Translations under genes and position numbers: made by a program
The notes under the pieces: generated by a model
Databases searched by the model: none
Seen by the model: only the letters and a program-made list of their open reading frames with translations
Told to the model about the DNA's origin: nothing
Shown here: positions 22,129 to 31,915 of the stretch, in pieces
Layout of the letters: every line of letters begins with the position of its first letter
Numbering within the stretch: position 1 is the stretch's first letter
NCBI GenBank assembly: GCA_900299045.1
Contig: OMIH01000071.1
Span: 1 to 39,354, forward strand
Source of the DNA: Methylococcaceae bacterium
GTDB taxonomy: Bacteria; Pseudomonadota; Gammaproteobacteria; Methylococcales; Methylomonadaceae
Direction of reading: 5' to 3'
Length of the DNA: 39,354 nt

Positions 22129-23123
22129 CGTTCAATCAACGTAATCACTTGATGCGGCAGAATATCAGTTAGGCATTGACGGTGTCCGAGTGGACATTCG
22201 CGTTTAAAACACGGTGAACACGCCAAGTTTAATGAAATAATCTGTGCTTTCACATGCAACGGTGGGGTGAAATGCGGATCTGAGGAGCCATAAAGCGCAA
22301 TGACTTTTCTATCAAGTGCCGCGGCAATGTGCATTAAGCCCGAATCGTTCGTCACAACCGTATGCGCAAGTGATATTAAATCGACCGCTTGCGTTAAATT
22401 CGTTTTTCCAGCGAAATCATAGCACGCATTATGGCAATGTTCATTGATGGTTTGCGTGATTTTTTGGTCTTTTTCTGAGCCAATCAACCATACTTGCCAG
22501 CCTTTGTCGAGTTTGTGTTGAGCGAGTTGAGCAAAATGGTTTTCTGGCCAACGCTTTGAACTTCCGTATTCCGCCCCTGCACACAGCACTAAAACAGGTT
22601 TTTCCAATGCTAAATTGAATTTTTTAATGACAGCTTTTTGTTGATGTTCATTTACTTTCAACGCAGGCAAATCATAAGAAATCGATAAAGGCGTTTCATG
22701 TTTAAAACCCAAGGCAACAAAGCGTTGTACCGTCATTGTTAATTGCTTTTTATCTAGCAATCGAATGTCATTTAACAGTCCAAAACGGCATTCCCCTAAA
22801 AAACCCGTACGTTTAGGAATCTTAGCGAAAAAAGGAATCAATGCCGATTTCCATGAATTAGGAAGTACGATGCTCTGGTCGTATTTTTCGCTACGCAGTG
22901 TTTTCCCTAAATCAAACCGCGCTTTTAAACCAAATTGTCCATGTGTTAACGGCATGACAAATGTCTGTGACACTTCGGGCATACGCGCAAGTAAGCCTTG
23001 CGACCATACGGGCGCAAGGACATGGATTTGACAGTTAGGATGTGTATTTTTGAGCGCAATAAATAAGCTTTGCGCCATCACCATATCCCCCACCCATGCG
23101 GGTGCAATTATGAGAATTTTCAT
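22125..23123 (-). CDS. waaF: Lipopolysaccharide heptosyltransferase II
   Basis: ILIIAPAWVGDMVMAQSLF; AGAEYGSSKRWPENHFAQLA; VTNDSGLMHIAAAL; CSPCFKRECPLGHRQCL. Confidence 0.93.
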   Translation of the reverse strand: MKILIIAPAWVGDMVMAQSLFIALKNTHPNCQIHVLAPVWSQGLLARMPEVSQTFVMPLTHGQFGLKARFDLGKTLRSEKYDQSIVLPNSWKSALIPFFAKIPKRTGFLGECRFGLLNDIRLLDKKQLTMTVQRFVALGFKHETPLSISYDLPALKVNEHQQKAVIKKFNLALEKPVLVLCAGAEYGSSKRWPENHFAQLAQHKLDKGWQVWLIGSEKDQKITQTINEHCHNACYDFAGKTNLTQAVDLISLAHTVVTNDSGLMHIAAALDRKVIALYGSSDPHFTPPLHVKAQIISLNLACSPCFKRECPLGHRQCLTDILPHQVITLIER

Positions 23124-23175
23124 TATCGACCGTGTTTAATACTCAAAACAAAAGCGATTGTGTTATCGATAACTT

Positions 23176-25221
23176 TTATAAGCCAAAAGATTGATCTAAT
23201 AAGGCATTATCAATATGACCCGCACGGAAGGTTTTGCCTGATTCAACTGCCGTAACGATCACGCTCGCGGGGCTAAATAACATCGCGTCAATTTTGAAAA
23301 AATCATATTCATACGCTTTGAAAATATCCGCAAATGGTTTGCCGTAATCTTTGGAGGTTGAGCTAGGTAGCGCTTCGGCTAATTTTTTAGCGTCTTCATC
23401 ACTGCCTTTAACAAAAATGTGTACTTGACCGGCAAATAAAATCGCATCATTTGTGCGCCCCATTGCTTTAACAAAATTAGGATGGGGAGGGCAAATAGGG
23501 GCAAAACCGCTGCCATCGACGATATTTTCTAAAGGAAAATGCAGCGCGTGTGCTTTGTGCATCGCAACTTCTAATACCCGCGCAACGACTTGAACACCAC
23601 CCGCCAAACTGCTTGTTGGCGTGACAATAATGGTTAATTTTGATGGCTCAACACCACACGCTGCAGCGACTTTTTCAACAATCGCTAAAGGGGGAATCGC
23701 ATCATTTTCAATCACTAAAACAGGGCAATCACTGTCATCGTGATAGGCAAGTTCTTGATATAATTCTTCAACAGGCAAGGTTTGACCGTCTTTTTGCTTG
23801 GCTGCCATGGCGCGTGCAGGACCTGAACCAAGCGCGTAGTATTTTTCATGCGACAAACTCCAGCCGGCATATTGACTGCCTAAGCAGGCAAGTACAGGAT
23901 TGCCTGTATGGACATTGACCGATAAAGGCCAATGATCGGTGTATGTGCTATGTGTAATGGTGACAGTTCCCATACCGCCTAAACAAATTTCAGCAATAAT
24001 ACGACCCGCTTCTAAGCCGCCAACGTGCTTAATACCTGCATCAATGATGGTGCAACCATGTTCTAGTATTTCAACGCCAACGCGCAATTTGTCGGCTTGT
24101 TCAATAAGTTGTTTAACGAGAGGGTGGGCGAGTTGATTAACGCTGGCTTTTTGTGTCATTAGTAGAGACCTTTTTATGTGTTGTTGAATCATTGCAAATG
24201 TGTGTTGCACATCGTGCATCGTTTTTCTGTGTGCAATGATACTGCAAATAGGCGAATTTTGGCGAATTATTGCATTTTTTGACGGTAAATCGGTGCAATA
24301 GGCTGACCATAAATAGCGATTGGGAATAGCCGTATCGCGTTTGGCGTAGATAATCTGGTAACCCGAAATTTGTGATTGACTAAAGGGTATGTGACGAATC
24401 TTCTTAACACTGCACTCAATGTGGCGCGTGATTAAACTTGCGTCATAGAGTTGCGCACTAGCGGGGGGGCGTGTATTGATTTCTAAAATAAATAAAGTGT
24501 TATTATTTGCAATAAAATCAATGGAATGTAATCCCTTTAATGAAAAGAAACGACTTAATGTTAACACCCAAACGGTGATTAAATCGCGCTGTTTAGGCGT
24601 TAATGCAGAACAGTTAATGATGCTAGAAAATAAGAAATCATCGTGTGTTAATTGGGTATTAAAACCCAGTATGTCAACGTCTTTGCCATCACTTAAAAAT
24701 AATGCCGAACCACTGGCGCCGGCTTGAAATTGTTGAAAATAGACTGGCGTTTGTGGAAGAGGAGTTTGCGATAACCGTGAAATATCCACCCCGCCTAATC
24801 CCTTCATGGGTTTTATCAACCAATTTTGAGTTGATTTTGGTGGTGAAAAAACGGTTTTTGGAAAAGGAATGTCGAATTTTTTGAGTGACCTAAAAAAAAA
24901 TGCTTTGTCTTGTACTTTTGTGAATGTTTCAGGTGAGTTGCCCACTAACGGTAAACAAGAGGCTAAATACGGCAAACTATCACTAAAATATTCAAATCCA
25001 CTGCCATAAATAGCATAGTCAATCTGATAATTGTTTAAAAAATAGCCGACGGTAGGGATTAAATTGGCTAGGGAAAGTGAATCGACTTTTTTGAAATCGA
25101 GTGCATAATGGCGCGTATCGCAATCGCCATAGCAATCTATAGCCAGCACACAAAATCCTTCACACTTCGCCATTTGCGCGAGCATTCGCGCAGAATTGGC
25201 AATAATTAAAACGGTGGTCAA
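23176..25221 (-). CDS. mch: ATP-grasp domain (aa 1-354) fused in frame to methenyltetrahydromethanopterin cyclohydrolase Mch (from aa 355, Met at 24159)
   Basis: C-terminal part [58 protein letters not shown]...[23 protein letters not shown]...[11 protein letters not shown] is Mch. The N-terminal part has ATP-grasp features ([42 protein letters not shown]). No stop between them. Confidence 0.93.
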   Translation of the reverse strand: MTTVLIIANSARMLAQMAKCEGFCVLAIDCYGDCDTRHYALDFKKVDSLSLANLIPTVGYFLNNYQIDYAIYGSGFEYFSDSLPYLASCLPLVGNSPETFTKVQDKAFFFRSLKKFDIPFPKTVFSPPKSTQNWLIKPMKGLGGVDISRLSQTPLPQTPVYFQQFQAGASGSALFLSDGKDVDILGFNTQLTHDDFLFSSIINCSALTPKQRDLITVWVLTLSRFFSLKGLHSIDFIANNNTLFILEINTRPPASAQLYDASLITRHIECSVKKIRHIPFSQSQISGYQIIYAKRDTAIPNRYLWSAYCTDLPSKNAIIRQNSPICSIIAHRKTMHDVQHTFAMIQQHIKRSLLMTQKASVNQLAHPLVKQLIEQADKLRVGVEILEHGCTIIDAGIKHVGGLEAGRIIAEICLGGMGTVTITHSTYTDHWPLSVNVHTGNPVLACLGSQYAGWSLSHEKYYALGSGPARAMAAKQKDGQTLPVEELYQELAYHDDSDCPVLVIENDAIPPLAIVEKVAAACGVEPSKLTIIVTPTSSLAGGVQVVARVLEVAMHKAHALHFPLENIVDGSGFAPICPPHPNFVKAMGRTNDAILFAGQVHIFVKGSDEDAKKLAEALPSSTSKDYGKPFADIFKAYEYDFFKIDAMLFSPASVIVTAVESGKTFRAGHIDNALLDQSFGL

Positions 25222-26531
25222 CGTGCTAAAATCTTCTGATTTTCGATTGCAATGCGCTTGATTTTACGTCGTTCAAAAAATTGCACGCCCACGTAAGTAG
25301 ACCACGCCACAAACGCTAAACCCACACATAAACTACTATACGCAAGTTGCCAAGGAATGCCCGTTGTCATCATGGAGAATTCAGACATTCCACCAATACC
25401 CGCTAACACGTTAAGTGGCATGAAAATCAAACTCATGACAGTCAATCGTTTAATGTCCTTATTCTGATTAACGTTAATAAAACCGACCGTGGCATCCATT
25501 TGGAAATTGATTTTATTAAATAAAAATGAGGTATGACCATCAAGCGATTCAATATCACGCAGAATTTCACGTACGTCTTCGTGTTGTTCTTCTGACAAAA
25601 ATTTCCCACGCATCAAAAACGAGAGAGCGCGGCGTGTATCAAGTAAATTACGACGAATACGACCGTTTAAATCTTCTTCCTCGGCAATAGCCGCCAGAAT
25701 TTTTGCGGCTTCTTCGTCAGTCATATACGATTTAAATACTTGCCGCCCGACAAATTCGAGTTCGCTGTAAATATCCTCAAGGGCATTAGCCGAATATTCA
25801 ACGTCAGCGGCATATAAATCCAGTAATAAGCCTTTTGCATCCGAAACATAACCAGATTCATTACGCGCTCGTAAGCGTTGAAGTCTAAATACCGGTAATT
25901 CTTCGCTACGCACAGAAAAAAGCGTGTCTTTGTTGAGGACAAACGCCACGGCAACGTTGCGAGATTCGCTTTTTCTATCGAGTAGAAAATCAGAATGTAA
26001 ATGCACTTCGCCATTATCTTCAACGTAAAATCGCGCACTGGTTTCTAAATCGGTCAATTCGCTTGGATTGGGTAGCTCTACGCCAAACACCTCGCTCGCC
26101 CAAATTAAATGCTCCTCTTCGGGCATAACAAGATCAATCCAAATGGGTTTTGCGTGGGTTAAATCGTCTTTGGTTTCGATTGAAATTTGGCGGAGCAAAC
26201 CGTCATGCAAATCAAAGACACGAATAATCATATTTCGGTTGCGTGGTTTAAAATCGGCTGCTAACTCAAGGCGAATGTCATAGGACATAGCAAGCAAAAC
26301 TTCTTCTTTTTGAGACTCAGCAATCAAATCCCAAATAATTTGCCTATCATCGGGCGAGAAAACTTCAAGCATTTGCGCCATTGCATTCGCGTCGAGTTGT
26401 TCAAGTAATCGCTGCAGTTCGACTAAGTTTTGTTTTCGCACCAACTCTTCCACTAAACGGTGACGCGCCAACACACTACGCACGTTTAAAATCGTTTCTT
26501 GATGGTCATACGTTTCTTCTTGATTGCTCAT
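25218..26531 (-). CDS. Hybrid divalent-cation transporter: MgtE_N-like intracellular domain plus CorA-like domain with two C-terminal TM helices
   Basis: N-terminal helical repeats ([35 protein letters not shown]...) resemble MgtE_N; C-terminal [31 protein letters not shown]...[22 protein letters not shown] is CorA-like; 4-bp overlap with the mch-fusion gene. Confidence 0.85.
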   Translation of the reverse strand: MSNQEETYDHQETILNVRSVLARHRLVEELVRKQNLVELQRLLEQLDANAMAQMLEVFSPDDRQIIWDLIAESQKEEVLLAMSYDIRLELAADFKPRNRNMIIRVFDLHDGLLRQISIETKDDLTHAKPIWIDLVMPEEEHLIWASEVFGVELPNPSELTDLETSARFYVEDNGEVHLHSDFLLDRKSESRNVAVAFVLNKDTLFSVRSEELPVFRLQRLRARNESGYVSDAKGLLLDLYAADVEYSANALEDIYSELEFVGRQVFKSYMTDEEAAKILAAIAEEEDLNGRIRRNLLDTRRALSFLMRGKFLSEEQHEDVREILRDIESLDGHTSFLFNKINFQMDATVGFINVNQNKDIKRLTVMSLIFMPLNVLAGIGGMSEFSMMTTGIPWQLAYSSLCVGLAFVAWSTYVGVQFFERRKIKRIAIENQKILAR

Positions 26532-26559
26532 AAGCTATATTTTTTTGCATTCGATATTA

Positions 26560-28968
26560 TTAAGGGGCAAACTGATAATTGTTTTTTCCGTTTTCTTTGG
26601 CTTTATACATGGCTTTATCGGCACTGCTCAATAACTTGGCATAATCGCAGCAGGTGTCTGAATACACGGCAATGCCCATACTGGGGGTGACATGAAGCGT
26701 TTGACCTTCATGGGGCAAGGTTTGATGAAGGGCATTGAGCAATTTATCGGCTACGGGCACGATATGACTGACATCCGTTAAATGTACTAAGACCACCACA
26801 AACTCATCACCACCCAGTCGGGCAACTAAATCACGACCACGAACATTTTTCATTAACCGCTCAGCCGTAGACTTTAATACCTCATCACCCACCGCGTGAC
26901 CTAACGTATCATTAACGGCTTTAAAACCATCTAAGTCAATGAAGAGTAACGCTAAGAGTTGTTGGCTTTTTTGAATAGAGATCAACACATTATCTACAGC
27001 GGATTGCAATGCCATGCGATTCATTAAACCGGTTAAGCTATCGTAATTAGCGAGATACTCAATTTGTTCGGTTGCTTGTTTTTGCTGAGTAATGTCTGAG
27101 AAAATACCAATATAATTCATCACTTCGTTTTTCGCATTATGAATGGTTGTGATGGTTAATAATTCAGGGAAAACCGAACCGTCCTTGCGTTGATTCCACA
27201 CTTCACCTTTCCAAGTGCCGTGTGTATTGATTTCAAACCACATCGCAGCATAAAAGTCATCATCTTGCTTGGGGGTACTTAAAAAACGTGGATCTTTTCC
27301 TAAAACAGCGTCAATGTCATAGCCTGTGATGTCGGTAAAGACGCGATTAATTAGCGTGATTTTATTATTTTCATTGGTCACAAAAATGGCATCGCCAACA
27401 TGATCAAACACTTTCGCAGCGAGTTTAATTTTTGTTTCCATCTCACGTTGAAGCGTGACGTCTTGCAATGTACTGACCATGCGAATCACCTCGCCCTGTT
27501 CATTAACGTGACTTTCAATACATTGATAAATAAGTTTGCGCACGCCATTTTTGCAATCAATATGGTATTCCATATCATAACTGCCTTTAACGCAACGGGC
27601 ATGAACCAGTGTTGCGGCGACATTATCACGATCCGACGATTTAATAAAACTCAAGAATTTTTCATAATTCCATTCGAATTCATCGGCGGTTATGTCAAAA
27701 ATACGATAGACTTCATCTGAGAAATACCATTCATTACTTTGCAAGTCCCAATCAAAATCGCCTAGTTTGGCAATCCGTTGTGCGTCGGTTAATCGCATGA
27801 CATTGTATTTGAGCTTATCTAAATTATCTAAGAGGTGATGTCGCATTAACTGTAATTTAGATAATAAATGCCCAATTTCATCTTCATAAAAAATGACAAT
27901 ATCGTTGTCATAATTTCCTGCGCTAATTTGTTCAAAATGCGTCATCGCGTGATTGAGTACAGCAAGACGTTTTTTCAACTGGTAAAAGAGTAGCATAAAA
28001 CACACACTCAATAAGCCAGCACCACAAAGCATATAGGTTCGTTCGATCAACAACGTATTGAAGCGTTTTGTTAATTGCGTATGTAGACTATCGACAATCA
28101 CGGGGTAGAGTGCCATAGTTTGCGAAATAATTTCTGTCCCTTGCGCATAAAAATTTTCATCATTGATTGATGCGTCTTTTGTGATACTTTGTTGCTCTAC
28201 AGTGAGCAAAAACTGTTCAATATTACGTTGAATTTCCAATGTGCTTTGTTGGTGCGCCTCTTGGAACTTGGGCAAGGTACTCAATATTTTTTCTAAATGT
28301 AGATCAAATGTACGCAGTGATAAACGCACGAGATAAACCAGTTCGACTATTTTGGCTTGTTCTGAAGCGGTAACAGCGTGATGCGCAATCATAGTTCCAC
28401 TTGCAAAGCCTCGCAATTGACCTATGCTTTCAGTAAGCTCAGGCACGCTTTTAATCATTCCATTCATGAGATAATGTGTTGATAAATCATTATCTAAGCT
28501 TAGATTGCTGCTATTGGCGACATCCTCAATCAACGCGGATGTGTTGTCAATTAACAGTGTGTGCATATTAAAGCTATCGCGGACACCGAACATCAAATGG
28601 GTTGTTTTAAGATGTTGCCAGCGTTGCTGTAGATCGCTTAATAATGTGCAGGGCAATACAATTTTGGGCAATTGACATTGCGCAACCTCTGCATCGAAGG
28701 TGGTATCTATGTGTTTTTCTAATTCATCTAATGCGTTGTCAAGTCCACGAGTGCCGTTGAGTAAGCGATTTGCCATGCCACGATGTTGCGCCACTAAAAT
28801 ATTTAGCTGCTGTAGCTCGGCGATGATGTCTACGCCCATTTTTTCCCGATTGAGCAAATTTACATCGCGTTCTTCATGGATGACTATCCAACTCAATGCA
28901 CTGAGTACAAAGATGAAAACAACACTTATCATTATGTTAAGTAATGTTTTAATCGATAATTTACGCAT
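26560..28968 (-). CDS. Membrane-bound sensor diguanylate cyclase (periplasmic helical sensor, HAMP-like, PAS-PAS, GGDEF)
   Basis: Two TM segments; PAS motifs (VTNENNKITLINRVFTDITGYD); RGRDLVARLGGDEFVVVL with an intact GGDEF and upstream RxxD I-site. Confidence 0.92.
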   Translation of the reverse strand: MRKLSIKTLLNIMISVVFIFVLSALSWIVIHEERDVNLLNREKMGVDIIAELQQLNILVAQHRGMANRLLNGTRGLDNALDELEKHIDTTFDAEVAQCQLPKIVLPCTLLSDLQQRWQHLKTTHLMFGVRDSFNMHTLLIDNTSALIEDVANSSNLSLDNDLSTHYLMNGMIKSVPELTESIGQLRGFASGTMIAHHAVTASEQAKIVELVYLVRLSLRTFDLHLEKILSTLPKFQEAHQQSTLEIQRNIEQFLLTVEQQSITKDASINDENFYAQGTEIISQTMALYPVIVDSLHTQLTKRFNTLLIERTYMLCGAGLLSVCFMLLFYQLKKRLAVLNHAMTHFEQISAGNYDNDIVIFYEDEIGHLLSKLQLMRHHLLDNLDKLKYNVMRLTDAQRIAKLGDFDWDLQSNEWYFSDEVYRIFDITADEFEWNYEKFLSFIKSSDRDNVAATLVHARCVKGSYDMEYHIDCKNGVRKLIYQCIESHVNEQGEVIRMVSTLQDVTLQREMETKIKLAAKVFDHVGDAIFVTNENNKITLINRVFTDITGYDIDAVLGKDPRFLSTPKQDDDFYAAMWFEINTHGTWKGEVWNQRKDGSVFPELLTITTIHNAKNEVMNYIGIFSDITQQKQATEQIEYLANYDSLTGLMNRMALQSAVDNVLISIQKSQQLLALLFIDLDGFKAVNDTLGHAVGDEVLKSTAERLMKNVRGRDLVARLGGDEFVVVLVHLTDVSHIVPVADKLLNALHQTLPHEGQTLHVTPSMGIAVYSDTCCDYAKLLSSADKAMYKAKENGKNNYQFAP

Positions 28969-29013
28969 AAAATGAATCCTACCCCAAATCAAAAGTCACA
29001 AGTACAACCTAAC

Positions 29014-29421
29014 TTATTTTACAAAACAGCTTTTTTCTGCGGCATCTTCGTTATCTTTTAATTGCTTACGCAATGTTTTTCCTTTTTCAGGATCACGGAA
29101 TACAGCGCCATTTTCACCTGCCATTGAGCGTAAATACGACACGGTTTTTGCAGCGTCAAAATCACTAAAACGCATTGTTTCCGCAATTTTATCGATTTTG
29201 CATCCGCACGCATATTGATTAATATAGGTTAACCCGCCATGTTGCGCGACGCAGTTCAAAACATACTCAACACGCTCACGCGTTGGATAGTCATTGATAA
29301 AGCTTGCGGTAGTAGTGGGTTGAGCGGTATTTTCTACCGTTTTTTCTGGTGTATTTGCACAACCAGTAAGGAGAAGAGGAAGCGTGGTTGCAAGGAGCGC
29401 GGTTGTTAACGTATGTTTCAT
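29014..29421 (-). CDS. Small cysteine-containing lipoprotein of unknown function
   Basis: Lipobox LLLTGC; C-X16-C-X-C pattern (VLNCVAQHGGLTYINQYACGCKIDKIAE) plus a C-terminal Cys. Confidence 0.8.
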   Translation of the reverse strand: MKHTLTTALLATTLPLLLTGCANTPEKTVENTAQPTTTASFINDYPTRERVEYVLNCVAQHGGLTYINQYACGCKIDKIAETMRFSDFDAAKTVSYLRSMAGENGAVFRDPEKGKTLRKQLKDNEDAAEKSCFVK

Positions 29422-29472
29422 GTGGACGTTTTCCTTTAAAATTAAAAATATTTAACTAATAGATTAACACCA

Positions 29473-30054
29473 ATGACCTCGCAAACAAAAGTAGCTGGCG
29501 TTATTCTCGCCGGTGGTCGAGCGCAACGTATGAATTTTGAAAATAAAGCGCTGATGCTATATCAGGGGCAACCCTTGATTGCTTATTCGTTTTTTGCTAT
29601 GCGTCCGCTTGTAGATGAATTGTTAATTAATGCAAATGGTTCGCATACGCTTTATCAAACATGGCGTGTTCCCGTTATTGCCGACATGAAGGCAGACTTT
29701 TCTGGACCGCTTGCTGGCGTTTTAGCGGCAATGAATTTTGTGGATGCGGATATATTACTGGTTGTTCCCTGTGACGCCCCTTTTATTACTACAGAGCAAC
29801 TAGAACGATTATTGCGCGAACATCAACTTTATCAATCAGCCATTACAGTGGCTTGCTGTGGTGAGCAAATTCATTCGGTCTTTATGGTTGTAAATACGCA
29901 TTTAAAAACCAGTTTAGAACACTATTTAGCCAAAGGTGAGCGCAAAGTTAGACGCTGGTTTATGGAGCATCAAACGCATTACGTTGACTTTGGCGACCAT
30001 ACACGTGGTTTTGAAAATATCAATACGCTCGACGAATTGCGTGCTATTGTGTGA
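29473..30054 (+). CDS. mobA: Molybdenum cofactor guanylyltransferase MobA
   Basis: GVILAGGRAQRMNFENKALMLYQGQPLIAYSF; ADMKADFSGPLAGVLAAM; VVPCDAPFI. Confidence 0.93.
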   Translation: MTSQTKVAGVILAGGRAQRMNFENKALMLYQGQPLIAYSFFAMRPLVDELLINANGSHTLYQTWRVPVIADMKADFSGPLAGVLAAMNFVDADILLVVPCDAPFITTEQLERLLREHQLYQSAITVACCGEQIHSVFMVVNTHLKTSLEHYLAKGERKVRRWFMEHQTHYVDFGDHTRGFENINTLDELRAIV

Positions 30055-30892
30055 CCACTACCTCAAAATCCAACAATCGAATAGCGTTTGCTAGCTCATC
30101 CATCGCCGCTAATGGCATGATTTGCAAATCGATGGCTTCGGGTTGCTGTGAAGGGCGTGCGAGCGTGTAGAGCGTAATATTTCTGATATTGGTTTGATTT
30201 CGTACATGTGTTAAAAAATCAATAAAACCTGCTTTTTCAGTGAGTGTGAGTCCTTGCTGACGATAATCCACTAAGCAGATTTGTATTTTTGTTTTGCAGA
30301 GCTCACTTGCAATCTGTAAATTTTTGAATACAGATTCATTGCGTTGCGCTGAATGATTAAATTTTGCTCGCCCCTCTGGGGTTGCGCTGTCCATTTTAAA
30401 CCAAATTTCACCATCGTATTGATTGAGTATATGGAGTCCTTTTTGCACAGCTGGGCGATGAATGAGGCTACCATTGGTAATCAACACAAAATGACTTTGA
30501 GGAAAAATATCAAATTCATTTGCAATCTCACCAATCAATGAAACAGCGAGGTCAAAGTTTTTCAAACTGGTGGGTTCTCCATTGCCTGCAATAGCAATAT
30601 CCTTAATGACGCGCTGCGCTATATCTACTTCCATGTCCTCATAAAAGCGTCCGTGCAGTACCGAATTTAAAAAAAAGCGTAGTTCACTTGCCAGCAAATC
30701 CAAGTGAATGTCGGGCGCTGCCCCATTTTTTAATTCAGGGACTTGGCAATAAATACATCGCCAATTACACGCGTTATTAATATTGAAATTGATGCCAATT
30801 GATAATCCACCCGCACGACGTGAAAGAACGGGATACACATACGTTAAACCGGTAATATTACGATTGTGATTGGTAACGGTGAGTTTTGACAT
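30044..30892 (-). CDS. Radical SAM protein of unknown substrate
   Basis: CNWRCIYC (CX3CX2C) cluster motif; AIAGNGEPTSLKNF; 3' end overlaps mobA by 11 bp. Confidence 0.88.
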   Translation of the reverse strand: MSKLTVTNHNRNITGLTYVYPVLSRRAGGLSIGINFNINNACNWRCIYCQVPELKNGAAPDIHLDLLASELRFFLNSVLHGRFYEDMEVDIAQRVIKDIAIAGNGEPTSLKNFDLAVSLIGEIANEFDIFPQSHFVLITNGSLIHRPAVQKGLHILNQYDGEIWFKMDSATPEGRAKFNHSAQRNESVFKNLQIASELCKTKIQICLVDYRQQGLTLTEKAGFIDFLTHVRNQTNIRNITLYTLARPSQQPEAIDLQIMPLAAMDELANAIRLLDFEVVVTQ

Positions 30893-31051
30893 GGTTAAAT
30901 TGAGAAATAACAAGAGGCGCTAAGTATAGCACACACGCCAAGTAGATATTTTTTGTGTGGTATACTCTCCAGCGATGCACAGCAAGGTTTTGTTGTGTTT
31001 ACTTTTCAAAAATGATAACAATAAAAACGACAAATTAACGAGGAAAACATC

Positions 31052-31804
31052 ATGTGTTGGAGTGGTGAAGCATCGGGGGTGCTTGCAGCAGTTGGCTTGG
31101 GGACAGCGTATTACATCGCAAAAAAAGGGGAGTCCAAAGAACTCTGGATTCCATTAACCTATTTTGCATTAATGGAATTACTTCAAGCGTTTACTTATGT
31201 GTATATTGATTTGTGTGATAATCCTAATAATCAAATTTTAACGATGCTAGGGTATTTACACGTCGCCTTTCAGCCATTTTTTGCCAATATGGTGGCAATG
31301 TATTTTATTCCTGAAAGTATTAAACTCAAAATTCGTACAACGGTTTATACCATTTGCGCGGCAGGTTCTATTTTGATTTTATTTAAAATGTATCCATTTG
31401 CATGGGCGGGAACGTGTGTTATTGGTACAGAAGGTTTTTGTGGACCTCATGTCTGCTCCGTGTCGGGTGCATGGCATATTGCTTGGCAAATGCCGCTCAA
31501 TGGCTTGCTTTCACACCCTATTGAATGGTTGTTTAATTTCAATTGGGGTTTGCATGTATTGGCGTATATTATTGTTGCCTTTATTTTGCCGACGCTTTAT
31601 GGCTCATGGCGATTTGTGTTATTCCACTACTTCATGGGACCTTGGATTTCAGATATTACCACCGATGATCCTAATGAATACGCGGCAGTGTGGTGCTTGT
31701 TTTCGATTGCGTTGTGTGTATCCGTGATCAAATCACCTGTGCGCAAGTATTTGCACGTGACTAGTTGGCCATTTTATAAAAAACACGTAGGAGATTCGTT
31801 GTGA
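31052..31804 (+). CDS. Multi-pass membrane protein with conserved N-terminus MCWSGEAS (DUF5765-like)
   Basis: MCWSGEASGVLAAVGLGTAYYIAKKGESKELWIPLTYFALMELLQAFTYVYIDLC; about 7 hydrophobic segments; RBS AACGAGG upstream. Confidence 0.8.
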   Translation: MCWSGEASGVLAAVGLGTAYYIAKKGESKELWIPLTYFALMELLQAFTYVYIDLCDNPNNQILTMLGYLHVAFQPFFANMVAMYFIPESIKLKIRTTVYTICAAGSILILFKMYPFAWAGTCVIGTEGFCGPHVCSVSGAWHIAWQMPLNGLLSHPIEWLFNFNWGLHVLAYIIVAFILPTLYGSWRFVLFHYFMGPWISDITTDDPNEYAAVWCLFSIALCVSVIKSPVRKYLHVTSWPFYKKHVGDSL

Positions 31805-31865
31805 CGATGACCTAAATTGTTTGCATCGTGTTTGGGCATGATACAAACAATTGAAATTCAAAGTT

Positions 31866-31898
31866 AAAAAAAGCCAACACAGTGTGTTGGCTTTTTTT
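31866..31898. terminator. Bidirectional terminator between the convergent MCWSGEAS gene and the cupredoxin gene
   Basis: AAAAAAAGCCAACAC-agt-GTGTTGGCTTTTTTT perfect stem with flanking A and T tracts. Confidence 0.9.
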
Positions 31899-31915
31899 AT
31901 ACCACAAAGCACAAG

